From contig WTPW01001012.1 of assembly GCA_009809945.1 (NCBI GenBank), forward strand, positions 5,203 through 69,202: DNA of 64,000 nucleotides, written 5' to 3'. A program made the translations under genes and the position numbers. Shown here piece by piece: positions 48,664 through 58,702 of this stretch. The notes under the pieces are model-generated. The model was not told the DNA's origin and ran no database searches. It saw only the letters and a program-made list of their open reading frames with translations. The stretch comes from Gigaspora margarita (lineage: Eukaryota > Glomeromycota > Glomeromycetes > Diversisporales > Gigasporaceae). How positions within the stretch are numbered: the stretch's first letter is position 1; every line of letters starts with the position of its first letter.

Positions 48664-49101
48664 CAATTCTAAAATAGTACAAATTGTAATACGAGTTTTT
48701 TTAGTAATAAAATGTTTCGTATTCTTGCTTATAAAAACGAAATTCATATGCTTTTAGAGACATATTATGGTCCGTCTTTTGATTTTATTTTTTTTTTTTG
48801 ATTGAATTTTGATTGGTTTTTGAAAAGTAGATCTGTCCTAGTGCTAATATCATAGTAAAAATGTATTAATATTTATCTCAGAATCTGGCGTTGACGGCAA
48901 ATAACTCTTTTTTTTTTTTATTAACTAAATAAAAGGATCTAAACGGCATATTCTTGGAGTTTTATATATACGGTTTGTTATATATTTGATACGGACAAGC
49001 TTTTTCTTGGTGGTGTTACATTATGCCTAAAAACTGCTATCTTCTAGATTTTTCTTTAATGATCTACAAAATTTTACCCCATTTAATACTAATGATTTTC
49101 A

Positions 49102-49124
49102 CTGATTTGGAGGCGGATCACGAA
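49102..49124 (-). repeat. Right terminal inverted repeat of the TTAA transposon
   Basis: Ends AGGCGGATCACGAA directly before TTAA; pairs with 44158-44180 in 20 of 23 positions. Confidence 0.8.
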
Positions 49125-49297
49125 TTAATCTATTTTGCAATATTTTGCAATATATTTTGAAATATTTTGAAATAAATACTGTAATATTACTGTAATATAA
49201 TATATTACATAATAAACTGTATCAAATATAAGATTTTCATTATATTATGGGCCGTAATATCTTACATAAGATTATATATATATAATTCGCTAATGTA

Positions 49298-50640
49298 GGA
49301 TATTTCTAATTTTTTCTGACATGTTTTTAGACAAACTAGGAAGCAGACTCAAGGTATCCTAAATGGCTTTGTTTACTATTTCCTACACTTTTTTTCTTTT
49401 ATCATTTATTCTCTATTTTTATAAATCCTGTATAATAATTTATGACTTTTGCTATCTCTTGTGGATTCGTTTTCATTCGAGTATTGGTTAGCTATTGTAT
49501 TACCATTTTCTGTCTAACCTTGATATTTATTTGTATTTCCCTTTGTAGTTCTCTATTGCTTTGTTGATTATAGCTTCAAATTCTTTCTGATGCATCAGCA
49601 TTATGCTTTTGTTTCTCATAAAAGTATAAAAAAAGTTTCTGTTTATATATTTAAATTTCAAGCCTATTGCTATAGGAATCTTGTATTGTATTAGTGCTAT
49701 TTTCAACTTGTGTACAATAAACTTGTACATAGTCTCTTCTTTTTTGAATACTTCTAAAATCTTTCTGTAATACCATTTCTCTTCATCAAAAACTATGTCT
49801 TTGTTGTTGTCTAACCTTTTTAAAACTTTGTTTGCCCAACTTATATCTGTTTTCCTATACTTACATCACTATCTTCTATTCTCAAGTGATTGCTTTAGTG
49901 TCCTGCTATATAACATCTTTTTTTGTGTTGTTATCTCCTCTTTGTTTTTGTAGTAGCTAGCTGCTCTTCTGTTCCATTAATTTCTATTTTCTCAAACATG
50001 CATTTATCGCTAAGTATTTCAAGTTTAACTTGTTACTTATTTACTTTAATATTGTTTTTCTTATTTGTTTTGGCTCTTTTGAATTTAGTCATTTATTTAC
50101 TTCGATTTGAATTGCTGATTTTATGTAGATAGCCATCAATAGAAATTAAGCAAATTAACATTTGAAAAAAATTAATTCCTTAACTTTCACAGCTCATATC
50201 TTAATGAATTTTAAAGCTATTTTAATGATTAAATATTCAAAAGAAAGCTTAGATCATAAGCTTTCTTTTGAATATTAAATTATTAAAATAGCTTTAAAAT
50301 TTATTGAAATATGAGCAGTGAAAGTTAAGAAATAATTTTTTTCAAATATTGATTTGCTTAATTTCTATTGACATCTACTTATATTTGTTTCTGGCTTTTC
50401 CTTTTCTGGTTGTTTGTTTACTTTAGTCTGTGTTGCTGACATCATTTCTGTTTCTGATATGATCAACTCTATTCTGCTGTTTTGGTCTTTTTTATAAATT
50501 TCAAATATAGTAGTATTTGGGTTTTCATTCTGTATTTCATTTATATAGCTTTTTTGGTTGCTATATTTTTTTTTTTTATGTGTATCTGATATGTTCATAT
50601 TTATCCTTCTTTCTTCTTCTATGTTAGCTCCTTGTATAGC
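49298..50640 (-). pseudogene. LINE ORF1-like relic, first half
   Basis: The minus strand shows Lys-rich frames, for example a 67-codon piece from 49730 (QKEFEAIINKAIENYKGKYK) and a 77-codon piece from 50598. Stops and a palindromic insert (50137-50370) break it. No named domain is visible. Confidence 0.4.
50137..50370. mobile_element. Palindromic MITE inside the LINE relic
   Basis: CAATAGAAATTAAGCAAAT and its inverse at 50352-50370 end a hairpin of about 234 bp with a centre around AAGCTTAGATCATAAGCTT. Nearly the whole element is self-complementary. Confidence 0.75.
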
Positions 50641-51233
50641 TATTTCTACACTTTTTGTGTTTCTTTTTTCACACTATATTGTCTCACTTTTGTTTGTGAG
50701 TTGGACCCTATAAACTTTCTTTTTCTTTTGTTATATATTTCGTTATGTCTTTAGGGTCTTCTCTTGTTATACTGTCTTAAAAGTACTCCTTTTTATTTAT
50801 TTTTCTATATCAGGCTTTATAAAAATACTATCTCTTTTCTGTTTGTTTTGATTTTTGTTTTTGTGAAATTGATGTACGAAAAAGAGTTTTTTTGTATATT
50901 TATTTAATTTTATAATATATTTTTATATTTAAAATATAATTAATTTTTTATTTACTATATAGCAGTTATGAGCAGTGTTGGCCAAAAATGCGGTCATATG
51001 ATATTTTTTATATGACCACTAGTCATAATGGTCATATAATGATAGTCATATAGGTTTTGGTCATATAAATTATGACTTATTTTTATGACTAATATGACCA
51101 TTAGTCATATGACCAATTATGACCTAGTCATATAGCTAGTATATAGAATTACTATATTTTAAATATAAATTGCTTTAGTTTGTGACTCAACCCATTCTTA
51201 AAATAATTAATAATTATATGTATAATATTTAGA

Positions 51234-51821
51234 GAAGTGCAGTAAATTACGTAATTAGGGTTTACATAGGTCCTGACCCCCCTAGTGATAGGACTGTTGA
51301 CCAATCAAATTTCATAAAACTCAAAAATGGCTTTGACCTAAAAATAAGCCACCCCACAATTGACAAAAGTCGCTACATAGTAATGTCTAAATTTTACTAA
51401 GTAAATCGATTAAAATCGCTTAAGTAAACTTATTCAGAAGGTCAAAATATACTTACCATAAAATTTTCATAAATATTAGAGAATTTTTTATTAATTGACT
51501 TTTGATTTTTACGTTCGACGGAAAAATTAAAATTGTTTAAAAAAATATATCGACGAACGTAAAAATTAAAAGTTAAATAATAAAAAATTCTTTAATTTTA
51601 ATAAAAAATTCAGAGTATGTGTATTTTGATCTTTCAAACAAGTTTACTTAATCGATAATTATCAATTGACATAGTAGAATTTAGACTTTACTATGTAGCA
51701 ACTATCTGCAATTAACTAATAATCGATTTTGCTTCAATATTATTGGCTGTTTATACTATATATATATAGGACGTGATAGATGGGCGACCCCCCAGAAAAT
51801 TACGTGATTTACTGCACTTCC
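51234..51821. mobile_element. Nested TIR element, AAGTGCAGTAAAT(T/C)ACGTAATT termini
   Basis: GAAGTGCAGTAAATTACGTA and, inverted, GAAGTGCAGTAAATCACGTA are TIRs. Inside is copy e of the CTACATAGTAAAGT hairpin (51360-51715). Confidence 0.75.
51360..51715. repeat. CTACATAGTAAAGT hairpin, copy e
   Basis: AAAGTCGCTACATAGTAATG at the left pairs with CTTTACTATGTAGCAACT at the right. The central TTTTGATTTTTACGTTCG pairs with CGAACGTAAAAATTAAAA. Confidence 0.75.
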
Positions 51822-52699
51822 CTTAGGTTTAATATACATATATATCTAGATTAGTACATATACTATTTTCTATACCAGTTGGCACTCGCAAGCAAATTGT
51901 ATAATTATGCAAATATAACAATCATCTTAGCACTACCTAGTAGCACTGACAGATTTTTACCAGCACGTGATCAATCATGCACCAACAAAAGTTTTTAAAG
52001 CTTATTTATATTAGAGTTAGGGTCTATATTAAGGTTAATAGTTTGTAAAATTGCTCAAGAAAAACTTTTTGTTAGAGCACTAAAGGTGGTATAATACTGC
52101 AAATTACAAATATGAAAAATAAAGAATATTTGTTTGTAAAATGTTATATATAGTATAATATTATGAATTTAGCTTTTTAATTGGTTAATTTTTTTAGTTT
52201 TAGGTCATAAGGTCATAATTCTCTTTTTATGACCAAATAACTTATGACTAGTCATAAAGGTCATATAGGTCATAAAAGGTCATTGTCCAACACTGGTTAT
52301 GAGCAAATACTATTAGATAATAATTTTAAAATATTTGAGGAGTCTATTAAAAAAATCATAATATTTTACTATAACTACTACTTCAAAATATAAATTAGTA
52401 TAGTAATTCTATATTCTTTATTTTATTTTTTTTGTCTTCTATATTAATATTTTGAATTCGAATTTTTTGTAGAGTATTATTTAGCAAATAGTATAGTTGA
52501 TAATTTTTAAATTCCATTATATCTCGTACTATAGATTTTTTTAATTCTACCTTCTATAGTAATTTGCCAAAAAATCATCTAATCTAAATCAAATAAAGTA
52601 AATATAGAAGAAAGTATATTTAATAGTTTAAGAATAGGGTGAATATTAATTATTTTTATATGATCTTATATGCTAAAAAAATTTTAGCATTGTTAAATC

Positions 52700-52994
52700 A
52701 CACTATTGGTGTTCAACACTGCTATAATTTTTATTATGAGCTGTAGTATAACGTAAAAATCAGGTGTAATGCAAATTTTTAGATATTTTTAAAAAATGAC
52801 TATAGTGCAAAAATTTGTTTATAAAATCATCTTTGAGGCTCTTACAAAAAAAATTTCTCTTGAAATTTTGGTATAACTATGTTGCTTCATCCTAGACCTT
52901 AACTCTAACTCTAATATTAATTGAAATTTACTTTTTGTTTTTATTTTAATTTGCATATTATATAAATTTCATATTACTAGTATTGAACACCACT
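52700..52994. mobile_element. MITE, GGTGTTCAACACT termini
   Basis: ACTATTGGTGTTCAACACTG and, inverted, CCAGTGGTGTTCAATACTAG are TIR-like. Related to 7578-7880 and 62777-63114. Confidence 0.6.
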
Positions 52995-53046
52995 GGTTTG
53001 ATTTATAATTACTGAAAAATTTTATACAAAAATTAAAGATATGCTA

Positions 53047-53252
53047 CATATTTTTCTGAAAATAAGCACCCCCTCAGAGCAATTTTTAAAGCCAAATTCT
53101 CATGATCTAGTGATCAGATCTGCATAATTTTGGTATTATTCGAATCAGCTTATCAAAACATTTTGAATGGTACCAAAATTACGCTACTAGATCATGAGAA
53201 TTTTGGCTTTAAAAATTGCTCTGAAGGGGTGCTTATTTTCGGAGGAATACGG
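53047..53252. mobile_element. TA-flanked GAAAATAAGC MITE, copy g
   Basis: CATATTTTTCTGAAAATAAG and, inverted, CCGTATTCCTCCGAAAATAA are flanked by TA. The rest is a near-perfect hairpin (CAGAGCAATTTTTAAAGCCA paired with its inverse) with GGTACC words at the apex like the 7944-8940 family. Confidence 0.8.
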
Positions 53253-53259
53253 TATTAAT

Positions 53260-54285
53260 AAAAGTTTTTAGAACTGCAACCAAACTTTATTAAAATTTTG
53301 TTGTACATAGTTTAAAATCCCTTTTATAAAAAAATAAAAAATTGAACTGTATATTATTTAAAAAAAATTTTACTTTAATATGTTATCAAATCTTTTTAGG
53401 TTTATTAAAATTTGCCTAGGTAGCACAAAAATTACTAATTCTAATTGGTCAGATTTTTAATATTTATAATTATAATTGGTCAAATCAATATAGATTATAT
53501 GTTATTATATGATTTGCAACGTAATTACTATTAAAATGATCTATGTTCATTCTACCTTTAATTATTTATCTGGTTATAGTTTTTTTTGATACTTGAAGCA
53601 GAGAAAAATGTAATAATAATTTTTTTAGATTTTGCAAAATTCAGAGATATGTTGAAAAAAAATATGCATATATGAAGTGATATTTTCTTTTTTGTATAAG
53701 CCTAGTATTTGAAATAATGAGTTTATTTGCCTTGAGTTGGTAGACAAAACAAATAAGTTCATTCTTTTACTTTGATTTTAAAATTATTAATTTTATTATC
53801 TGTAAAAGTTGGTTTTCTTATTACTATAGTGCAGGACATCTAAAAGCAGAAATTCTGAAATTTGTCATATTTTTAAAAATTTCATATTGAAATTTGATGT
53901 TTTTGTGAATCCTTGCATTTTGATTGGCTAATAATTAAGTTTTAAAAATATTTTAAAATTAATTTAAAAATTAATTTTAAAATTAGCCAATAGCAGAAGG
54001 CTAAAACATGTGACTTGTCCTATTTTTGCTCAAATTTTTATGAATTATATAAAAATACTATACTTTTAAACTCATTAATTGAAAAAATATATATTAATTT
54101 TTGAAAAGTTAAGGCCGCTAAGTTGTAGCAAATTAGCTAAATTACAAAATAGAGCCTATTTTTTGAGATATTGTTTTTATATTAAATATTATTAGATTTT
54201 AAAGTTTGTGAAGTTTTTAGGTATCCTGCACTGTATATATAAGCTATAAAAACTATGCCAAAAGTTTTAAATATCCTCACCTTAC
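53260..54285. other. AT-rich stretch without recognised gene
   Basis: No ORF or RNA gene is supported. A short TTAAAATTAATTTAAAAATT palindrome lies near 53956. Confidence 0.4.
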
Positions 54286-54290
54286 TACAG

Positions 54291-54470
54291 TGATAGTAAA
54301 TGACCTGATCATTTGCAAATTTTTCAAATGATCTCAAATGACCCTGAAATGACTAGTCATTAACGGTCATCTCAATTTTGGATCATTTAGAAATAACTCG
54401 TGACCAAATGACCATAGTTATTTAGAAATGACCAAGATCATTTGAGGGTCATTTAGTCATTAGGCTATCA
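54291..54470. mobile_element. Element with GGTCATTT vocabulary
   Basis: TGATAGTAAATGACC and, inverted, TGATAGCCTAATGAC are short TIRs. The body repeats CATTTG, AATGACC and GGTCAT words. No target duplication was found, so the boundaries are uncertain. Confidence 0.5.
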
Positions 54471-54708
54471 TGCATAAAGAGTTTATATTCCATATTAATA
54501 TTTTCATATAGATTGATCAACTTTAACTCCATAATGATAATGCATACATATACTTTTAAAAACAGTAAATTTTATTCGTGGACCATGCAACCAAGTTATT
54601 TATTAAACCTATGTTGGCTGTTCTTTATAGAAAAGTTATAATATTTATTATATGACATTTTTTTAATAGTTTATTGTTATTATGTAGCAATTTTAAAAGG
54701 CTCGCCGG

Positions 54709-55094
54709 CAGGGACACAGAAAAATTTTGATATATATAGATCAATATAAATCGATATTTTTAGGCCAAATCATAGGGAAATCGATATTTTTACAATTTTT
54801 TATGCAGTGTAACTACACCACTTCGGGCAAAATTAAAAGTATAATTTGGGCCGGGCACTATGAATTTGGCCAATCTAAACTGTCGGCAGGTTTCGGAGAT
54901 GTAGACAATCAACTAACAAAATTTCTGTTAACTTCCCGAAAAACATGAACTTAGATGCTGATCACGTTATTTAATGTTACACCAAATCTTAAATTCTTAT
55001 TGGTCAATCATGGGCATATCGATATAAATCGATATTTTTGACCAAATCGATATAAATTTTTGCTAAATCAAATCGATATTTTTCTGGGTCCCTG
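54709..55094. mobile_element. hAT-like element, ATCGATATTTTT vocabulary, 8-bp duplication CTCGCCGG
   Basis: CAGGGACACAGAAAAATTTT and, inverted, CAGGGACCCAGAAAAATATC are TIRs. CTCGCCGG, a GC-rich word in AT-rich DNA, flanks both sides exactly (54701-54708, 55095-55102), which makes chance very unlikely. The ends repeat ATCGATAT and TATAAATCGAT. Confidence 0.9.
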
Positions 55095-55244
55095 CTCGCC
55101 GGTAATGTCATCTGCACGTGATATCAGTATCAAAAAAGTATATAAATTTTGGGGTACATCTAGGAGTATCAAAAAAGTAAGTGCAGGAGTCTCAAAAACG
55201 TAAGTTTTGCCCCTGTTTACATTCTGAAAAATTCTGATGACTCG

Positions 55245-55378
55245 GGCTGGCCAAATTTATATCACCGGCCAAAATTATACTATTAATTTGGCCCGAATTT
55301 GGTATTGTTACACTGCATTAAAAATTGCAAAATATCGATTTATATTGATTTAAATAAATCAATATTTTTTCAGGTCCC
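55245..55378. mobile_element. Partial second copy of the CAGGGACC element
   Basis: Bases 55318-55378 end in TTTTTTCAGGTCCCTG after ATCGATTTATATTGATTTAA, and 55245-55317 is the inverse of 54800-54870 (GCAGTGTAAC, GGGCCGG). No second end with a duplication is visible. Confidence 0.5.
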
Positions 55379-55820
55379 TGATACCTTTCCGGACTGGGTA
55401 TATAGAAAAGGTGATTTCTATTTGTGCAAACACGCATACATATAATAGCTCAAAATTCTACTTGTGAAACCACTTTTCGGGTTCTGACAAAAACCCTATT
55501 CTAACTTTAATCTAATTTAACTTTTTTTCTTTAAATTTTATATATTGGTTTTATAAAGTATACCCACACTGGTGAATTAAGAATTTTCTATAGAAATATT
55601 TGTATTTAATCTTTACCCGAGTAGCAGAATCTTTACCCAGTTACACGACTACCCGCGGCTAACTCGGGCAACCCAGATACGGGTCCAATCCTTATTAGAG
55701 ACAATATGCATTTTAAAGCATATTTTATACGTATTAACTATCTAATTAACAAGTTAAGAAATTCCTTAATTGGGTCACGTAAACTAATTTATTCCCCGGT
55801 TCTTATTTATACTTCTATAC

Positions 55821-56160
55821 CAGTGTTGGCAATATATGGACAATATGGACCATTGGACATGGACATTTATGGACAATATGGACCATTGGACATGGACATT
55901 TATGGACTATGTCCATATTGTCCATATTTTTTTATTGGATATAATACACTTTAGTCCAAATAAAACGCATAGGCCGCAGCTCCGGAATATTCCGAATACA
56001 ACACAAAACTGTGCCTAAAATTTGGGCGACACTCCGGAATATTCCGAAAATTCTAGCAAAGATAAGATATGGACATGGACACTATTTGGATTAGTCCATG
56101 TCCATATTTGTCCAGGTCCAAATAAAATTTTTATTGGACATAGTCCAAATGCCAACACTG
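55821..56160. mobile_element. hAT-like element, TGGACAT vocabulary
   Basis: CAGTGTTGGCAATATATGGA and, inverted, CAGTGTTGGCATTTGGACTA are hAT-type ends. The interior repeats GGACAATATGGACC and TGGACATGGACATTTATGG. The flanks TTCTATAC and CCTAAAAA do not match, so the duplication is lost or the ends are rearranged. TCCGGAATATTCCG palindromes occur twice inside. Confidence 0.7.
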
Positions 56161-56164
56161 CCTA

Positions 56165-57038
56165 AAAACCCTTCCCAAAACTTTATTTGAGTAAAAATTT
56201 TTATATATTACAAAACTTACAAAAAAATTGAGACAAATTTATAAAAATATAGTAGGTGCAAACCACCATAGGTGCGTTTTATAATAAATGTAGATTTTTA
56301 ATTACATTAAAATGCATTTAATAATTAGTAAAATGCTCATATCTTGTTGGAAGTATTAAACATTGTCGCTATTGAAACTGGAAATTTTAATTAATTATTT
56401 TAATATAAAATTTTCTAAAATTTTTGGGTGCATTTTTTAATTTTTTTTTTTAACGGTTAGGGTTAATTTTGATAATAAAAATATAAGTGGATTTTGGTAG
56501 GGTTTATATTTTAAATCGAGGTCCCTAATTTACATTTCCGACAAACATTTTATTGCTTAAATCTTTATCATGATGTATAATAAGAGAACGAGTCCTATCA
56601 TACCTTTATGATTATATAAACCTTAAGATTCTACATAATACCAAACTCTGAATTATTTTGCAGATCAATAATCACGGGAAATCAAGAGAGTTATATGAAT
56701 GTAAAGATAAGTTATATGATCTAAAATACAGAAATAAGTTTAATAGACAATCTAGAATCTCAGAAATTTCATCATAAAAATCATACGGTCACACCTTTTT
56801 GCAAACCGCAAATAATGTAAATAAAGATGGATTATGTATTTTATTATATGAGTGATGGAATGGGAAAACCTATAAACTGATTCGCTACTTTTCATCTTAT
56901 TGGACTTTGCTCCTGGAAAAAATTTAATCTATGTGATGATTAGCTCTTAAAATCTTTTATTTTTTTTTTAACGGTCCATTTTATGCAAAGAAATAGTGTT
57001 TACGAAACAACTAGATCGAACAGTTGTATAATATTACA
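56165..57038. other. AT-rich stretch without recognised gene
   Basis: ACCACCATAGGTGCGTTTT near 56262 is a solo end of the GGTGCAT family (62777). Otherwise nothing is supported. Confidence 0.4.
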
Positions 57039-57039
57039 T

Positions 57040-57197
57040 ATGGGACCCCCACAGCAAAAGGGGGCAGTGGGGCAAAAAAATTTTTTTTATTTTAATTGAT
57101 TTCTTGAAGAATCAGATTAATAGGATTACAATTTTTATAAAATTACAAAACCAAATTTTTGTCCCACTGCCCCCTTTTGCTGTGGGGGTCCCCATAT
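57040..57197. mobile_element. MITE, GGCAGTGG family, copy 2
   Basis: ATATGGGACCCCCACAGCAA and, inverted, ATATGGGGACCCCCACAGCA continue as AAGGGGGCAGTGGG. TIRs of about 37 bp are nearly perfect, with an AT-rich loop. Relative of 6527-6686. Confidence 0.85.
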
Positions 57198-57451
57198 ACA
57201 GTAATCATTTTGGGAATCAATTTACAGGTTTTCTCTTTCTGTACTCATATGTAAATATATTTTTTTTTGATTTGCTATCGTTATATTTATAATTAACCGA
57301 TTTTTACCCATTTATAATTTTTTTTAACTGATTAAATTGAAGGTTCCAATCTTTAGAGCTAACTAAGGCCGGTCTCAAGCATCTTTCTTTATGTGGAACC
57401 GTGAGCAGAATTACGTTTATTAGTTAAAATTTACCATTGATACTTTCCCAT

Positions 57452-57575
57452 ATTATTATTATTATTATTATTTTATAATATGGATATGCTTCTCTTTGTA
57501 CTAAAAACTTACAAAATAAAATAAAAATAATAAAAACAATAATATGTATAATAATAATAATAATAATAATAATAC
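57452..57575. repeat. Facing ATT and AAT microsatellites
   Basis: (ATT)n at 57453-57471 and (ATA)n at about 57548-57574 are complementary and can fold as a hairpin. Confidence 0.6.
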
Positions 57576-57579
57576 AGAA

Positions 57580-58700
57580 ATTAATATGCAAAGAACAAGC
57601 ACAAAATTTTTCTAGTTACTTAAATTATATTTTTTTACTATGTATCGATATCTAAATATATAATAATTATATACAACATTATTAAAGTGTCCCATATATA
57701 GTTGTGATGCCGAATGTGGCTATAATTGTAACGAATGTGCAACAATATGGCCGTTAAAGAGGCAGAGTTTTATGAATCAAAATTCTGACGCCAAACTTTG
57801 GGTACTTAGGTATATATAATCGGATATTACTTTTTATTGTTTTTTTTTTCTTTCTTTTTTAGAGTCATAACGGTAATCTGTTGAAAGATAAAGAGATAAG
57901 TAACTTAAGCATCGATCGTCATCTTAGTATCAATTGATTGTAGTGTTTGAGCGTCACCTCAGTCACTAACTCCTGAAATAGCCTTCAAGTCGTAAAACAT
58001 ACAGAAACGTGTAATAATCAACCCATTTAATCATTTAATCAAATTTAATAATAATATATATATAGTAATTAATACAATTTATATATATATATTTTATCCA
58101 GCTTACTGTGATTTATTATTTGTCAGAATATTTTATTTTTGAGCAATTTAAAGATATCCGATCATAGTGAATTTTTTCACTAATAAAGGATATCAAATAT
58201 GTATTATTATTTTTTTTCCCACAGTTTATAACAATATTTTAATTCTCTTAATTTTAGGTCTAGCTGAAGCCGTAAAATCTAAATCTAATGTCATTTATTT
58301 TAGTGTAACGTTGCTTATCTGTTCACGAGATATATTCTAAACCAAAAATGGTAATCAATTCATCGTTTTTAAAACACTCACATGTAAGTTAAAACAAAAA
58401 GCAATGAATACAAAAAAAAGGTGTTACTTTTCTTTCATGATTAATTACACTATTTCAGGATTGTTTCTCCCTTTTTCATTACTAAAGAATACATAGTATT
58501 TTGCATTATGCATAATGACGAAATCGTGGCGCGTTCGGGATTTTATTTGTTGGCATATCTATTCCTCCTACGGATAATCAGAACTTTTGGTAAAATCAAA
58601 TGTAGATCCTACCTATATAATGATCCAATCAAACAAACATGTACATAGGTAGGTGCTAATTTATTCTTTCTTCTTTCCGACAATATTCAATCCTGACCAA
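57580..58700. promoter_or_regulatory. Upstream region of the hexokinase gene
   Basis: About 1.1 kb without ORFs or clear TIR elements, ending in CCGACAATATTCAATCCTGACCAAAG just before the ATG (words here are contiguous but only loosely promoter-like). Pyrimidine-rich tracts (near 57840-57860) occur. Presumed promoter and 5' untranslated region; no defined transcription-factor site. Confidence 0.35.
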
Positions 58701-58702
58701 AG

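Larger units (their letters stand above)
44158..49124 (+). mobile_element. TTAA-flanked 4.97-kb DNA transposon with DDE-type transposase
   Basis: The ends TTCGTGATCCGCCTGCAGAT and, inverted, TTCGTGATCCGCCTCCAAAT match in 20 of 23 positions, the first 14 exactly. TTAA stands on both sides (44154-44157, 49125-49128). The opposite arm of the host palindrome (about 38781-38800, ACTAAATAAAAAAAAT) shows the site without the element, with one change from TTAA. The single gene inside (44445 onward) is a multi-exon DDE-type transposase candidate. TTAA targets are typical of piggyBac and Kolobok; the protein does not look like classic piggyBac. Confidence 0.8.
38520..49295. mobile_element. Fold-back (long inverted repeat) element with two nested transposons
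   Basis: The outer ends CATTAGCGAATT (38520) and, inverted, CATTAGCGAATTATATATAT (49295) are flanked by TA. Arms of over 1.5 kb are inverted copies: 38632-39420 pairs with 49295-49125, 44157-43949 and 41967-41640, and 40080-40330 pairs with 40430-40620. A terminal motif (TCTTACGTAAGATTACG type) also sits at the centre, 40335-40437. The right arm is split by the elements at 41968-43939 and 44158-49124. The arms have poly-F/poly-K-like ORFs of no value. Confidence 0.7.
23202..50950 (-). mobile_element. Decayed LINE, split by nested insertions
   Basis: Read on the minus strand, pieces in collinear order give an ORF1-like region (about 50640-49298 and 38517-37390), an AP-endonuclease-like region (about 35628-34900), a reverse transcriptase (about 34800-32706) and a C-terminal part (31165-29920, then 23740-23400). 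A poly-A tail follows (poly-T at 23202-23216 on the plus strand). All frames are broken. Between the pieces lie complete TIR elements, so the segments are best explained as one LINE of roughly 9 kb that collected later insertions. The 5' end is not defined. Confidence 0.65.
50973..52295. mobile_element. hAT-like element, GGTCATAT vocabulary, 8-bp duplication GTTATGAG
   Basis: The ends CAGTGTTGGCCAAAAATGCG and, inverted, CAGTGTTGGACAATGACC are classic hAT-type. GTTATGAG flanks both sides exactly (50965-50972, 52296-52303). Both ends are filled with GGTCATAT/ATGACC words. A nested element is at 51234-51821. No transposase. Confidence 0.9.

Noticed and set aside
44158-49124. Assignment of the TTAA transposon to piggyBac
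   Set aside because: The TTAA target fits, but the acidic-residue context (SDNG, GEAKTTIDSHH) and domain order do not match piggyBac as I know it; left unassigned.
55706-56018. Two overlapping plus frames with repeated MDNMDHWTW
   Set aside because: They result from the TGGACAT vocabulary of the hAT-like element, not from a gene.
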